From NCBI GenBank assembly GCA_022836615.1, contig MU405304.1, positions 62,001-126,000 on the forward strand: DNA of 64,000 bases, given 5' to 3'. Shown here piece after piece: positions 46,840 to 62,294 of the stretch. The notes beneath the pieces are model-generated. The model worked only from the letters and a program-made list of their open reading frames with translations. It ran no database searches and was not told where the DNA came from. The translations under genes and the position numbers were made by a program. The DNA is from Annulohypoxylon bovei var. microspora (taxonomy: Eukaryota > Ascomycota > Sordariomycetes > Xylariales > Hypoxylaceae). How positions within the stretch are numbered: the first letter of the stretch is position 1; every line of letters starts with the position of its first letter.

Positions 46840-49800
46840 AATAATAATTAATATTAAAAATTTAAACCGAGTAACTTTATTTTTAAAAAAACCGTTATAT
46901 ATTTAAATTTTAATTAAAATGGCCCTTATTTATTAAATTTAAAAAACCTTTAAAAAATAATTATTAATGCGGAATTATTTTAAACTTTAATAACTTATAC
47001 GGCTTAAACGTTAAAAAAACTTATAATACTTTCATTTATTAAATATTAATAAAATTAAAGAAAAATATCCTTAATTAATAAGCATTAATGAATTTTTAAT
47101 ATCGTTATTATAAATTAAATTAACAATGATATATTTAAGGTAATTTATTAAATATAAAAATATATAAGCCCCGAAATTAATAAAGTTATATTAATTATAA
47201 AAACTTAAATAATGAAATATCGTAAAATTAAAAAATCCATTAAAAAATAATTAAATCGTTAACGAATACGACGATTTAAACGTAAATAATGAAATTACGC
47301 GTTAATATTATCGTAAAATATTTTATTAATTATTAAACTTAAATAATTTAATTAAACCATAAGTTTTAAATAATTTATTAATTATAACCTCCCCATTTTA
47401 CCGTTATAATTAATATTATAAAATGGTAAGAATAAATTATTTTAATTTAAATAATTATTAAATTATTTTTCGTTATATAATTTAATGTAATTATTATATG
47501 AATTAAATTAAAAATAATTAATATAAATTATATTATCGCTTAAATAATTAATAATATAAAAATTAAAAATATAATCGTTTTTTTTTTAATTTATTATTAA
47601 TTAATATAAAATTAAATAACCATTAAATATTATTACCACTTTAAAAAAAAACCATTAAAATTTCTTTATATTAAATTAAGTTAATAAAAACTTATCGGAT
47701 AATACGCCGTTAATTAACCTTAAATTTTTTTTTTAATCTTTTAATTACTTAAAAACGTTTATTTTCAATTATTTAACCAAGTTTTCCCGCGGTTAAACCT
47801 TATATTAACATAAATTTTTATTATATTACTTGAAAAAGTTTTCCATTTTAAAGATTTATTTTTATTTATAATTTTTTAAATTAATTAATTTAAATTAAAT
47901 ATAATATCTTTTAATTTAAAAATCCTTATATTAATTATTTTTTACCTATTATCCCCGATTAAAATGTTTAATTAAAAAGTATTATTTTTTAATATAAACT
48001 TAATATTTTTTTATAATATATTTACGTATAACCTTTTCATGGAAATAAATTACCGCAAGGAATATTAATTTAACGGCGAATATATATCCGATTAATTAAA
48101 AAAATTTAACCGTTTATTCGATAAATTTAATTATAACGAAAAAATTAAAATGGTTAAAATATTTAATTATATTATAAAAACTTAATTTAAAAAATAAATT
48201 AAATTAATTATTAATGATTATAAATTTTAAAAAAATATTTAAAAGTTAATTAATTTATATTTTAAAATTAAAGACTTAAAATAACGTAGGATTTTTAAAA
48301 AACGAATTAAGATTTTCGAAAAAAAAATTATTAATTATTAAGTTAAATAAAGTTAATAAACTTTTTTTGGATTATTTTATTATTATAATAAAAGTTAAAA
48401 AAACCAAAATAATAATCGCATTAATTAATTACATTTTAACGATTTATAATCTTTTATTCCTTATTATGAAATACGAATTAATTAATTTTATTTAATTTAA
48501 TAATAACGAAATATAAAAGTTTAAATTTTTAAATTTTAAATAAAAAATTCGAATTTAAGTAAACATTTAAACTTAAATATTTAATAATAATCTTTAAAAA
48601 ATAATACATAATCGAATAATATATTTCTTTAAAAACATTAACCATAATTAACCTTTTATTTCATTTTAAATAACTTTAATACCTTAAATAATTTTATTAT
48701 TTTAAGTACTTTAATTAATTATTAAAAAACCAATTAATAATATAAAAAACGTAGAATTATTTAACTTTATTAATAAAATAATTAAATTATTTATTTAAAA
48801 CATTAAATTATTTAATTAATTATTATAATTTTAAAGTGATAAAATTAATGTATATTTAATGTTATTAATAATATATTAAATTAATTATTATAAAGCGGAC
48901 GCGTTAATAATAATAAACGTTATTAAAGTTAATTAACCTTAGCTTTTTAATTTAAAAATTAATTAATTTACCTTTTATAATACGAAAACATTATTTAATT
49001 ATTTTAAATTACATATTAAATCCTTTGTGAATTAATTAAAAAAATATAAACTTAAAAGGTGTTTTTTTTACGATAAACCGAATTATATTATTTTAAAATA
49101 TACTTTAATTATATAATTTAATTAAAAAAATATATTCCATTATAATCGAAATAACAAGAAATATAAATTTAAAAGAATTATAAAAAACAAAGAATTAAAT
49201 TATATACCCATTTTTAAGTATATAATTATTAATATTCGGAAATAAAACATTTTTATAAAAAAAAATATATTAAAATATATTAAAGATATAAATCTTAATA
49301 ATTAATAAATAATTAAAAACGTTAAGTATTTTAAAGTTTAAATCGAAATCTTTAATAATATTTTTATATTAAAAAATAATATTATTTTCATTAATCTTAA
49401 AAAGTTAATTATTAACATTTTACAAATTTAACCTTTAATAAATATAATAATAATAAACGATTATTTTAAAAAACTTAACGACCTCGACCTTTTTAAATAC
49501 TTTTAAATTAAAAAGCTTATAAATAATTTAAAATATATTAAAATTAAAGCCTTTATAAAAAACCGAAGTAAATATAATAATATTTTTAAAATAAAACGAT
49601 AATAAATAAAAAATAATAACTTAATTAATTATAATATTAAAAAAAAGGATAATAACGTTAAAGAAATCCTTTAATTAAATTTTTTAAATATTAAATTTTC
49701 GAAATCTTTTTAAACTTAAAAACCACCCGTAATTAAATCCGAGGTTAAAAATTTTTTTAATAAAATAATAAAAAAATTTTAATTTAATAAAATCACCGAA

Positions 49801-51719
49801 AATTGTAACCGACGCTTCGATATAATATAAAATAAAATAATTTAATTTATATTAAAGTTTTTAAATATGTTTTAAAAATCATTAATTAAAAAAAGCAAAT
49901 AAAACTTTTCGTTAAAAATAATTCGAATTTTTAAAAAAACTTATAAAAAATTATTTACCGAAACCGCGAGCAAAGAACTTATAAAGCTTTAAATATCACC
50001 GATAATTTACACGAACCTCGTTTTTAAAGCCATTCATTATCGTTATAAACAACCATTTATATTATTTAAAAATTAATTAATTTATAATTACCTTAAAATA
50101 TATTTATAAACATTACTTTAATTTTTAATTTAAATAAATTCGAATAAAAATAAGAATTTAATTATAATAATTATTAATATTAAAGCTTAATTAAGCTTTA
50201 TTACCTTTTTATACGTTAAAAAGTTTAAGTTAATAATGTTTAAAATACCGTTAACTTGGTTTAAGTTTAAATTAATAATATTAATTTTTATTTTAAAAAT
50301 AATTAAAAAATTAATTTAAATTAACGATGAGTTTTTTAAAGCTCCGATATACGTTATGGAAAATAATAAGGCTTTAATAAAGTTAATATTAAGTTTTAAT
50401 TTCATTTTTTTAATTAAAATAAGTTTTTTTTTTAAAGATATATAAATAATTAATTAAATAAATTTTAAAAGGATAATAATTAAAGTTTCGTTAACTTTTA
50501 ATCGCTTTAATAAACGAATAATCGAAGATTTAATAAACATAAAAATCGTTTCGGAAAATTATTAACCGTTAACATTTTAAATTAAATTAATAACTTTAAT
50601 AAATTCGAAAATAATAATTAATCGTAAAACGAAAATAACCACTTTTAAACACGAACCATATATTCTTTTAACCTTTCGTAATTATTAACATCGATTAATA
50701 AAATTAATTTATTTAATGGAATTAAATCTTTATTTATTATAAAAGATTTAACTTTTAATGAATATTTAAATTTTAATTTAAATAATAATGAATCGATTTT
50801 TTGCATTTTTAACGATAATAAGCTTTTATATATTTTAAAGTTAACACATTAATATAAAGTTAAAAAAGTTAAAAAGTAAATTAATTAAACGAATTATTAA
50901 CGAATAATAAACCTTTATTAAATTAATATTATATATAAATTTAAAGTTAAGAAAATTAATTTTATTAACGATGTTTTATTAAATGGTTTAATATTATTTA
51001 ATTCGATTAATTAAAAAATAAAAGTATTTAATAAAATTAAGAAATAATTGGAAAATATTACTTTAAAAATGTTAAACGGTTTTTTTAAAAATATTTTTTT
51101 ACGATTTATAACTTAATTTTACGGAACACATTTAACTTTTAAACGTTTAATATAAATTAAAAAAAAATTTAATTTTATAAAATTAATCGACGTTAAAAAA
51201 AATGTAATAATTAAGGTTTTATTTCGAAGAAAAATAACGTTAACTTAAGATTTTAATGAAATAAAGTTAATTAAGGAAAATATAACATTAAATTACGTGA
51301 TTAAAACGGTTTTTTATTTAATTTAATAAATTCGAAGTATTTTAATTTTAGTTTTTTTAATGAATCGAATTTACGAAATTTTAAAAACGCGCTTAAAGAA
51401 CGGCATTTTAAAAGAAAATTATAACTTTTATCGAAACGTATAGTTCGTTATAAAAAAGAAAAACGGAGGACTTAAATTAATTAATTTATATATAAAATTA
51501 AACGGTAAAATAATTCGTGACGCTTTTTTTTTTAAAAGTTACGAAAAATTTTTTAAAGAATTCGTTATAAATTAACTTATATTAATGGTTGATTTTTTTT
51601 TAAAATATAATTAAATTAAATTATCGAAATTCTTTTAATATTTTATAATTTTTATTTTACCAATTAATTTAATTTAAATGATTTTATTATTATAAAAAGT
51701 AATGAATTTAATAATTTAT

Positions 51720-52160
51720 TTTTTAAAAGTGGTTATTTAAATTTTATACGATTTAATTCTTTATATTTATAATTTATTTTTCGATGACGTTAATGTTAAA
51801 AATTTAATAATTAAATATAACGATGAAAAGATTTATTTAAATGTAAAACGATTTATTTTAAAATATATCGAAAATATTACCGCCGTTTTTTTTAACTTCG
51901 AATTTATAAAAACCATAATAAACGTAGAAAAATTAACCTTTTATTAATTAACCATTGAAATAATCGGATATTTATGTGGAATATACGGACGAAGATTTAT
52001 TTAAATGAAAACTTTTAAAATTTAAAAATGGAAAAAATGTATTAACGTAAAAGAAGTTTATTTTTTTATTAATATTACGGTTTATTTTAAAATATAAATT
52101 AATTATTACGTTATAATTATTAACCTTTTAATATCGTTATTATGAAAAAACGCTTTTTTT
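51720..52160 (+). pseudogene. Gypsy reverse transcriptase remnant (copy 2)
   Basis: Reading through stops, the plus strand shows FFDDV with the catalytic Asp pair at 51783-51788, then spaced matches to a stretch common in fungal Gypsy polymerases: an IGYLCG..GR block (about 51,963-52,000), a W..C.NV.EV block, and a YF.I*I..Y..IIN.L block. The interrupting stops are TAA at positions where the family has Gln or Trp, as expected from C-to-T/G-to-A damage. Confidence 0.7.
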
Positions 52161-53239
52161 ATTTAAAGAAAATTTTAAAAATTTGCGATGAAAATCTTTT
52201 AAAATGCCTTGGTTAATGCCCCTTGTTTTATTAACTTAAATTATATCGTAAATTATTTTATCGTAATATAAATAAACGCTTTTAAAATTAATTAAAAATG
52301 TATTTTAAATTAAATAAATGATTAAAATAAATTTTAATTAATAAAATATAAATTAAATGTTTAATGAAACGTTAAAAAAAAATACGATATAACGAAAAAA
52401 AAAGTTATAATTATTATTAAATCCTTTCGAAAATTTTGAAATTATTTTTATAGTATTTATTTTAAGTTTTAAATTAACGCGAAAACTTTAATCGTATAAT
52501 TAAACGATGGTTTTATTAATTTCTTAAACGTAAAATTTATACGTTAAATTATTTAAATTAAAATGTTTAATTTTAAAATAAATTATATATTAAAAACGTT
52601 AAATGTAATAACGGATGGTTTGTTTTATAAAAGCGAAAAAATAATTAATAAAAAAAACGATAATTAAAAAAACGATATAAACGAATTTATTAACGTTTAA
52701 TTTTACGGTATAACGGTTAATATATTATTAAGCTTTAAATTAAAGAGTTTTAATATATTTTTATTATATTTTTTAAAGGAATGGATATACGAATTTTAAG
52801 AAATTATTAACTTTTTAATCACGTTAAAATATTTTATTAAACTTAAAAATTATTAATTAATGAAAGATTAATTATCATGGTAACGATTTAAAAATAAAAC
52901 ATTTAAATTTATGGTTATGAAAAGAATTTTATAACGAAAACTTAAGAAAAAGTATTATAAACGAAGGGTTATAAATATTAAAATATAAAAGAAAATAATT
53001 ATTTAAAAATTTTATAAGTTAAGTTTTTATATTAAATTAAATGGTTTATTAATAATTTAAATTATTAACGTTTAATATATATTAAACGATTAAAGTAAAA
53101 AGGTAATTTTAAAAGTAAAAGAAAAAATTAACGATTAATTAAAAATCGAAGCGTTAAAAAATGTAATAACCGATAACGTTATTAAATTTTTACGGAAAAA
53201 AATTTATTTTATATACGGTATTTCATTGAAAATCAAATG

Positions 53240-53480
53240 TAACGGAAGCTTTGAATTTAAAAGAATATTTATAAATGTGTGTAAAACGATTAATATTTTA
53301 AAAAAACAAGGATTTACGTATTTCGTCGAAATTTAAAAATAAGTTAAAATTAATTATAAAGGCATTACGAAGGGATTATTTAAAGCTTTTAAAGGATTTT
53401 ATAAAAATTAAATTAAATATTTCTTTAATATCGTATAAATTAATTAAGTGTTTATTAAATTAAGCGGCGTTTTTTTTTAC
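53240..53480 (+). pseudogene. Possible Gypsy integrase remnant (copy 2)
   Basis: A V-C-x-T type zinc-finger scrap followed by KGLFKAFKGF…, reminiscent of the linker before the integrase core (…K.LP.P…W..I..DF). Too mutated for certainty; the order after reverse transcriptase supports it. Confidence 0.35.
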
Positions 53481-56400
53481 GAAGTTTTATATAAACGAAA
53501 ACTTATATTATCCATTAAAACGATTATACCCATTTAAAAAATCTTAAATTAAAACGTTATATTAAATAAAAACGAATTTTTTGCGATGCGTTTATAATTA
53601 TTATAATGTAAAGAAAAGAACTTTAATTAATTAATTAAAACTTTTAATAAAAAAAAACGAAAAACCATAAAACGTAAAAATAAAAAATACTTAAAAAAAA
53701 TGAAAAACGAATTTTTTAAATAAAATGATTTGATTTTTTTTTTTAATATACCACGTTATATTAATTTATTACGGAAAAATAAGTTACGTTATAATTAATT
53801 AAGCTTATTTTTAATTAATAAAACCGTAAATGGAAAGCGTTATACGATTTAAAAATTAAACGGCATAATGTTAAGGTTTATTTTCTTTAAAAAACGTTTA
53901 AAACTTTTTATTAAAAACATTTAAAAATATTAAGAATTTAATAACTTTTTAAAAAATATTTAAATAATAAGTTTATATAAAAATATACCCGATTAAAGTA
54001 AAACTTAACTTATTTCTTATGAAAATTTAAAATTATTTAAAAATTAATAAATTTTTAATTTAAATAAAAACCCTTTAAAAAAGTTAATTAACAAAAAAAT
54101 AAAACATTAATAAATAAGTAAATAATATTTAAAAATAAATATAAAAATTTACATTTTTATTAAAAAAAAAAAAAAATATATTACCGTTGAAAATAATTTT
54201 AACTTTAATAAAAATTAATACACATTAATTAAATTGCTATATATTTTAAATAATACAAGTTTTTCCTTTTTTATTATTTTATTTATTTTTTCGAAACCTT
54301 TGTTTTTTTTTTAATTTTAATTTTCCACTAGTTTTTTATTAATTTTTTTTTTTTTTTTAATTTTAAATTATTATTATTATATTATAAGGAGGCGTTTTAA
54401 CGGGAAATTAACGAAAAGATTTCGTTTATTTTTTAATTTATTTTAAAATATTTTTTTTTTTTTATTATATTATAATTAAGGAATTTTTAATTGTTAAATC
54501 TTTAATAATAAGTAGATTTTTATTTTTTTTAACACGTAACTTTACAAGTTTATTGTCCCGAAATTTGTAATAATAAATATTAATCGAATATATATAAATC
54601 CCGTAAAACCTTTAATAAACTTTTAATAATAACCGGTAATTAAAAAACGGTTATATCCTTATATATATTTTTATATTTAAATTATAAAAACGTTTTAAAT
54701 AATATTAATAAGTTATTTTATTTAAAAACTTATATATTTAAATGAATAAATTAATAACACGATAATTATTATTAATAAAATAATAAAAAATCGAATTAAT
54801 TAAGTTTTTATTATGAATTTTAATAAAAAAAAACTTTATTTAAAATAAAGGTATTTAATTAATTAAAGAACGATAATTTTTAAATAATTTAATAATTTAT
54901 TAAAAACTTTTATTTATTACATTTTAATGAATATATTGATTTATAATTACGCTTTTTATAATATAAAAATTTACGTTACGAATTATTTATAAAGTGTTAA
55001 ATTTTAATAATTAATACGATTAAAGTAAATTATTATTTATTTATTTATATTTATTAATAATATAAAACTTATTATTTATTATTATATTTTTAAATTAAAA
55101 AAAAATGAATTTATTTATATTAAACTTTGGCGGCAGTTTTACGGGTTTAATATTATTAATGTATGGAAGAAAAAGTTAATAAAATACCTTTATAATAATA
55201 AGCGTGTTAACTTTAAAATTAATAATTTTTTTATTAAACGTAAATATTAAAGAAATATTTAAGTCCGAGCTTATAAACATTTTTATAAAATTCCGATCAT
55301 TTAAAAGTGGATTTTTTTTAATAAATGGAAAAGCTTAATTAAAAATAATTAATTTAATAATTACTTATAATTTTTCACGTAATAATAATGGAAACCATGG
55401 GGAAACTTTAATAATATTAAATGTATAATTTAATAATCGTAGCTTATCGTAAAGTTCGAAAATTAATGAAAGTTATAAATAATATATTTTTTACCGAATA
55501 AGCTTTTAATTATTCATAAAAAGTTTAAATTTTATTCGCTTTTTAAAAACAAAGTATTTATTATATTTTATTAACGTTTTAAAGATTTTTTTAAACTTTA
55601 TTCGCAGCTACTTTTTAATATAAACCTCACTTTTATACGCTTTAAAAACCATAAAATTCATAACCGTAAAAAGTGTATTACTTGGTATATAAAAAGGTTT
55701 AAATATCGTATTAATCCCGAGTATTTTATAACGTTTTTTTATATATTATTTTATATTAATAATAAAATTTAATGATTTAATTTTAACTTTTTTAATTATA
55801 GTTTAACATTTACGAAAAGCTATGATTAATTATATGGTATACGTTAAAATTTTAATTTATAAAACCACCATTATTAATTATAATTTAATAAATTAATTTA
55901 CTTTTATAAAAAAAATAAATAAATAATAATTACTTTTAACCGTATATAAAATAATAAAATAATTAATGAAATTAATAAAAGCCGTAAGATTAATTATTGT
56001 AACTTGTTTAAGAATTTTAATTAACTTGTTTTTTTTATTTTAATTATATTTAAAATTAAAAAAAATGGTTTTTATACGTTGTAAAAGATTAAGTATTTAT
56101 ACCCATATTTTAAATTTTTTTTAAAACATATATAAATTTAATAATTATTATAATTAAAAGGAATTTTACTTTAAATTAAGTAAAAAAGTGATAATCGATA
56201 AAAAAATAATCGATATATTAATTTTATTTATATTTACCATAAAATTAATATAAAAAACATGTATTTTACCCGGCGTTAATAACGAAACTTAATATAATAA
56301 AATAACATTAAATATTATAATCGTTTTTATATAATATTAAAACGAACGAATGATTATTTTTTTATTAATAAAAACTTTATAATTTTTAATTATAAAAAAT

Positions 56401-57651
56401 GTATTTAATTCGAAATTAATTTATAAAGTTAAAACTTTTTAAACGTTAAAAAATAATTTTATAATAAGTTTTAATAATTAAATAATTACTTTAATTAAAG
56501 AATATAAATTAAAGTTTATTTTATTAATATTTTATTATGATTTAAATGATTTTAACGGTAATAAAAAAGCCTACATTATACCTTATTTCTTTACCGTGTT
56601 AATTAATATAAAAAAATCGAAAATTTATATATTTAATATTTTTAAAAATAATGAAGTTATAAATAAAACATAATATATAAAAATTAATTTTAATAAAATT
56701 TATTTAAATAAATATATCATTAAAATTATAAAACCTTTTAAAAATTTCCACCGGATTAAAACGTTATCGTAAAATATATTTTAATTATATAAATATTAAA
56801 TAATTTACATATTATATTTATTATTTAAAAAACTTAAAACCTTTTTATAAATAATTAATAATAAAAACTTTAATTAAAAAAATACTTTAAACGTTTTTAT
56901 AAATATCGTATCGAATTACATAAAAATATTAATTAAAATAAAGAAAATATTTTTAACGGGTTTTATAAAAAAACGAAGAAAAACCCGAAACTTACCGCCC
57001 GAAACCTTAAAAAAAATATCGGGTTTTTAATTTAAATTAATTAATAAATTTAAACCGATAAAATTTAACTTAAACTTATCCCTTAATCTTTAACCGAAAA
57101 AAAAAAAAAAAACGTTAATCGAAAGCTTTTACATTAAAAAACCCGAGTTCTTAAACATTTAAAAAATAATACAGGGAATTTAAATAAATATAATTATTTA
57201 TTAAACTTTAATTATAATTTAATCCTTATAATTAACTTTATTAAAGTTATTAAATATTAATAAAAAATAGTGTTAACGTTTTATATATAAATTATTAACT
57301 TTTAAAAAAATGTTATTAATAAATTATAATTTATATTACCTTATAATTAATTAAAATAAGAAGTATATTTTAATTAAATAAATGAAATAAATAAACGATT
57401 AAAAGCTTCGAAACTAAGCATTAAAAAGCTTTATTAAGTTTTAATCGTTAAATTAAAAAAAAATAAAAATCTTATAAAATTAAATAAATCAGGTAATAAA
57501 GTACTTTAATTAAAGCTTGAAACTTACCTTTTAATTAATAAAACACTTAAATTAATTTAATTGTTTTAAATTATTTATAATTATTATTAATAATAAAAAT
57601 TTTTATTATAAATAATATAATAATTATTATCGTTATATATTTAAAAAAAGG

Positions 57652-57909
57652 TTATTATAAAATAAAGTATTTTTATTTTTAATTATATAATTTTTTATAT
57701 ATCTTATATTTAAATCGTAAGCCTTAAGCCATAACCTTTTTTAATAATTATATATCCTTTCACTTTAAATTATTAACTTTTAATATTTATCGATTTTTTT
57801 TTCATTAATTAACATAATTTAATATATTGTTTTTAACGTTTTAATATATTAATAACGTAGTTATTAATATAATTAATTTTCCGGGTATTTGAAGCCTTGT
57901 TTTAAAATA
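57652..57909 (+). repeat. Gypsy copy 2 LTR (right)
   Basis: Direct repeat of 46582-46839; ends CCTTGTTTTAAAATA. Confidence 0.85.
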
Positions 57910-60900
57910 ATAATTTAATAATTTAAAGATTAATTTAAAAAATTAAACGATGTTTTATAAGGCGCGATCTTTAATTAAATTAATACGTATTATATAATTA
58001 ATTAAAAGAAAATTTAATTCGGGAACTTTAATTATAAATCCGTAATAAACGATTTACGAAAATATATTAAATATAAAAAAAAACTTTTAAAATTAAAATC
58101 ATGGATTAATAAAAAAATGTTTAACTTTATATTTATTAATTAAAAGGTTAACGTTAATAACGATGTTAACGATGCGATTAATAAATTTAATAAACCATTT
58201 ATTAAACCACGTAAAATATTTATTAAAAAAATGCCGGTTAAACGTAAGCGGTTTAAATTAATTAATATTATATTAAAATGTTATATTATTTATTTCGGTT
58301 ATTACGATTTAAAGAATTATTATTATATATTTTTTAATAAAAAGCTTTTTAATTAATAAAAATATTATTACGGGAAATAAATCGTTTTAATACGTTTAAA
58401 AAATCTTAAGTTAATTATTAAAATCGAGGTTATTAAAGCTTTTAATAAATTATTTTATTTTAATAAAATAATTAATTAATTAAACCGGTAAATAAAAAGT
58501 TACCCATTAACGTTTTTAATATTAATCTTTGGTACGGCTTTTATAATAAATTTTTACCCATTGAAAAATTTAATTATATTAAACTCCGGGATTATTATCC
58601 ATGTTTTTAATTAATTATTTCGGTTTATAAACTTTAAAATAATTTTTAAAAGGGATTTTTTATTTATTAAAAGCCATTAAATCCTTATATTAAAATATAA
58701 AAACGTTAACATTTTAATATAAATTCTTTAAAAATCTTAAATAATAAAATTATTCGGAGTAATTTATTATAAAAGTTTTATTATAAACTTAATATTTTTC
58801 CGAATGTTTCGTCGTTTAAATTATTAATGGGATAATCGTATAAAGGTTATTTATTTATATAAAGTTAATGGATCGATTATTAATTAATTAATTAATTAAT
58901 ACGATTAATTCGTATTAAAAAATATCCTTTATAACGTTAATAAAGCGGCCTTTTATATTAAAGGTAAATAACTTTATAATCGAATTATTTAATTCGTTAA
59001 AATAAAAATAACCTTTTAATAATATTATAAATTAAGGTATTTTAAGTTATAAGTTTTTAAATATTTTATTAATAATTTAATAAAAGTTAAAATAAAAGAA
59101 CTTACCACCATTAAATGTAACGTATATAATATAAATAAAATAAAATAATAAATTAAATAAAAAAAATGTTAATTAAAAAAAGGTTTAAAGTTTCGATTAA
59201 TTATTAATTTTTATAATATTATTAATATTAATGACGGCGTTATTAACATAATATTAATAATTAATCGTTAAATAAAGTTTATTTTCGATTTTTATTTAAG
59301 AAATTATATAATAAATATAATTATCGAACATTTAAATCATTTACGAGGTATAATGGTTAATATAAAATTACATTAATTTTAAATATAAAAATGTAATAAT
59401 AAAATTATAATGTATCGATTTAAAGTGGTTAATTAAATAATAAATTATAATGTTAAGTTAAAGCTTTCGGCTTTTTATACGTAAATTTAAAATAAAAATA
59501 TTAAACGTTTAAAAGGTATAATTAAAATAAAAACGTTAACGATAAAAATAAAAGTTAAACTTTTTATTCACTTATAAATGGAAATTTTTAAAGTAATTAT
59601 ATATTTATATAATTATATTTTTAAATATATTTATAATTAATAAACCTTTTATAAAAGATAGCATATATATATAATTAATAAAAATGGTTAATTAATTTAA
59701 AAAAAAAGCTATAATAAGTTTATTTAAAAATATATAATTATAAAGCTTTTATTATAATAATAAAAGTTTAAAAAAAAAGTAATTAATTTTATTAAATGAA
59801 TTTAAAGGTTTAAATAAAGTATTTAATTAAATATAATTTTATAAATAATTATAAGATTTAAAATTTATTAATTAATTAAATTTTATTAATAAAAAATGTT
59901 ATTTTTAACGAAAATATTATATTTAATAAGTTTTTTAAAGATTTTAAAAACGATTTATTAAAGGTAATAAACGTTAATTATAAGGTATAAATAAAAAATT
60001 TTTAAAAATAAGTTTTTAAGTTTAAAAAGGTTTTTAAGTTTATAAATATCCTTAAATTAATTTAAATTAAAAATGAAATAATTAATAAATTAATAAAAAA
60101 ATAAATGCCACGAAATGAAATAAATAAAATAAGGATTAACATAAATTTAAGTATTTAATTAAAGTTTAATTAATTTTAATATATTAATGTAAAATATAAT
60201 TTATTATTAATATTTAAACCTTTTTCGTTAACGTTTTTTTTAATTATTACGATTAGTTTTTTAAATTTTAAATTAAAAAAAAATAAATTTATATTAAAGC
60301 TTTAAAAATTATAAATAATTTTGTTTTTTATTAATAAATTAAATGGTAAAATAAACCGAATTAATAAAAAAATTATTAATCGAATTTAATTATTCCGGTT
60401 AATAAAAAAATTAAGGTTTATATATTAAAGTTTATTTTCGGATACTTTTAATAATTATTATTAATTAATGAATTATTATATAAAGGAATTATTTAAAAAA
60501 ATTAAAGTTAATTATTTATAAATTTATTACGAAATATATACTTAGGAAAAAATCTTAATAAATGATTTTAAATGTAAAAATAAATAAATTTTAAATTTTA
60601 TATAAATTTATAAATATAAAATTAATAAATAAGGTAAATATTTAAAATGTAAAGCTTAATTAATGGTTTATAACGATTAAAAATTTAAAAATAAAAAAAA
60701 TATTTATATAATTATTTTAATTAAAAAGTTTTTTTAAATTTTAATAGTTATAATAATTTACTTTAATTTTAAATTAATTTAATATAATATAATTAACGTG
60801 TTTATAAACGTTAAATTAAATTATAATGTTTTTATACGTATATTTTTAAGGTATTATTATTAATAATAAAAGGGATTTATTAATTAAAAAAAACTTTATA

Positions 60901-61994
60901 ACTTTATGTAACTTTATGTAACTTATGTTATATAAAGCTACATTTAACATAAGTTTAAAAATAAGCAATTTATACGTTTACATAACCATAAAATCGTAAT
61001 ATATCACATGGTATTATAATATAACGCATCGTGATTTATTATTTTTAATTATAAATTAAAAATTATTTTAAAACTTTTATAAGTTTTATTTAAGTTTTAA
61101 ATATCATTTTTATTTTAATAATGAAATTTAATTATATTTTTAAAAAAATTAAAGTTTAAATTAATATTTTATAAGCTTTATGTATTTAAAAAAAATAAAA
61201 TATTATTATTTTTTTATATTAATAATATCGTATTAATTTATAAAAAAAATAACGAAAATGTGGTTAAAAGTTTTATTTAAAGGTTAAAAATTAAATATAA
61301 ATTTATAAAAAAAAACGATTTATAATGGTTTTTAAAAATTAAAATTATTAAAAATCGTAATAAAAAATTAATTTAATTAAATTAAATAACGTATATTAAA
61401 AAAATTAATAAATTAATTAATGAAAAGATTTATATATAAAAATATAACTTAATAATTAAAAAAAAATTAATTTTTTTTAATAAAATAACTTTTAAAAAAT
61501 TAATTTATTAATATTAATGAAAAGTTAAATTATTTTTATATATAATAATAATTATTTAATTTAATATTATTTTTATTTATTTTTAATTAACCCGTTTTAA
61601 TTATAATTTTAACCTTAATTACCACGAAGTTATTAATTAAATATTATTATACCTTTTATATATAAAAAACCTTATTTTATAATTCGGTGAAATTAATATT
61701 TTTAATGTAATTAACGATTTTTTATTTATTAATAATATTTTTAATCGAAAAAATTTATAAATATATGTTATAAAATTATTTAAAAGTTTAATTAATTAAA
61801 AAATTAATAAATAAAAAACGGTTATAACGTTAATAATTAAAATTAAATTATTAACTTTAAATTAAATAATTAAAAAATCCATGTTTATATTACGGTTAAT
61901 TTAAAAGTTAAATATAATATTTAACGATTTAATTATATATATTTAATATAATAATAAATAAATGATTAAATTAATTAATAAAAATATTAAGAAA
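57910..61994 (+). pseudogene. RIP-mutated 3' internal part of the Copia element
   Basis: About 4.1 kb that by position should hold integrase and reverse transcriptase of the Copia element. It is translated into stops in all frames and I can identify no motif with confidence. Confidence 0.5.
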
Positions 61995-62000
61995 TTAATA

Positions 62001-62183
62001 ACTTGGCTTCGCCACGTGGATATATATAATTATTAATTACGTTAAGAGGTTTTAAAAGGCACGATCGAAGTTAAATACGTACCAACGGGGGATATGATGG
62101 CAAATGGGTTTATTAAAGCCTTAACAAATACCTTGTTAAATAAGTTTAGATCGTAGCTAAGGTTGGTAGATATATTAGTTTAA
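62001..62183 (+). pseudogene. Copia RNase H C-terminus remnant
   Basis: A plus-strand frame reads RHVDIYNY…LR…EVLKGTIEVKYVP, then TGDMMANGFIKAL, the usual end of Ty1/Copia polyproteins (HxDIxxHFIRE…I…YVPTxxMxADxxTK). Three in-frame stops (62034, 62043, 62154) are all TAA/TAG, each one C-to-T step from CAA/CAG. This stretch is far less mutated than the DNA to its left. Confidence 0.8.
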
Positions 62184-62294
62184 TTGGAGGCTTGGAAAGA
62201 TCGCGATTGCGACGAGGAGATTGATGAGATTCAAGGGTTATAAACATCAGATATTATCTCCAGATTTGCCGTGCCGGCTTTATCTAGGAGGATG

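Larger units (their letters stand above)
46582..57909 (+). mobile_element. Nested Ty3/Gypsy element, copy 2 (plus strand)
   Basis: LTRs of about 257-258 bp at 46582-46839 and 57652-57909 flank 11.3 kb. A mutated but recognisable reverse transcriptase region lies at about 51.7-52.2 kb and an integrase-like region may follow at about 53.2-53.5 kb; RT before integrase is the Gypsy order. The element is an inverted copy of 34781-46250, 142 bp shorter. No intact frame remains. Confidence 0.87.

Noticed and set aside
34776..57914. Target-site duplications of the two Gypsy copies
   Set aside because: The flanks (TGTAT versus ATATT or TATTT; AATAA or TAATA versus ATAAT) do not match cleanly, and mutation of AT-rich flanks prevents a firm call.
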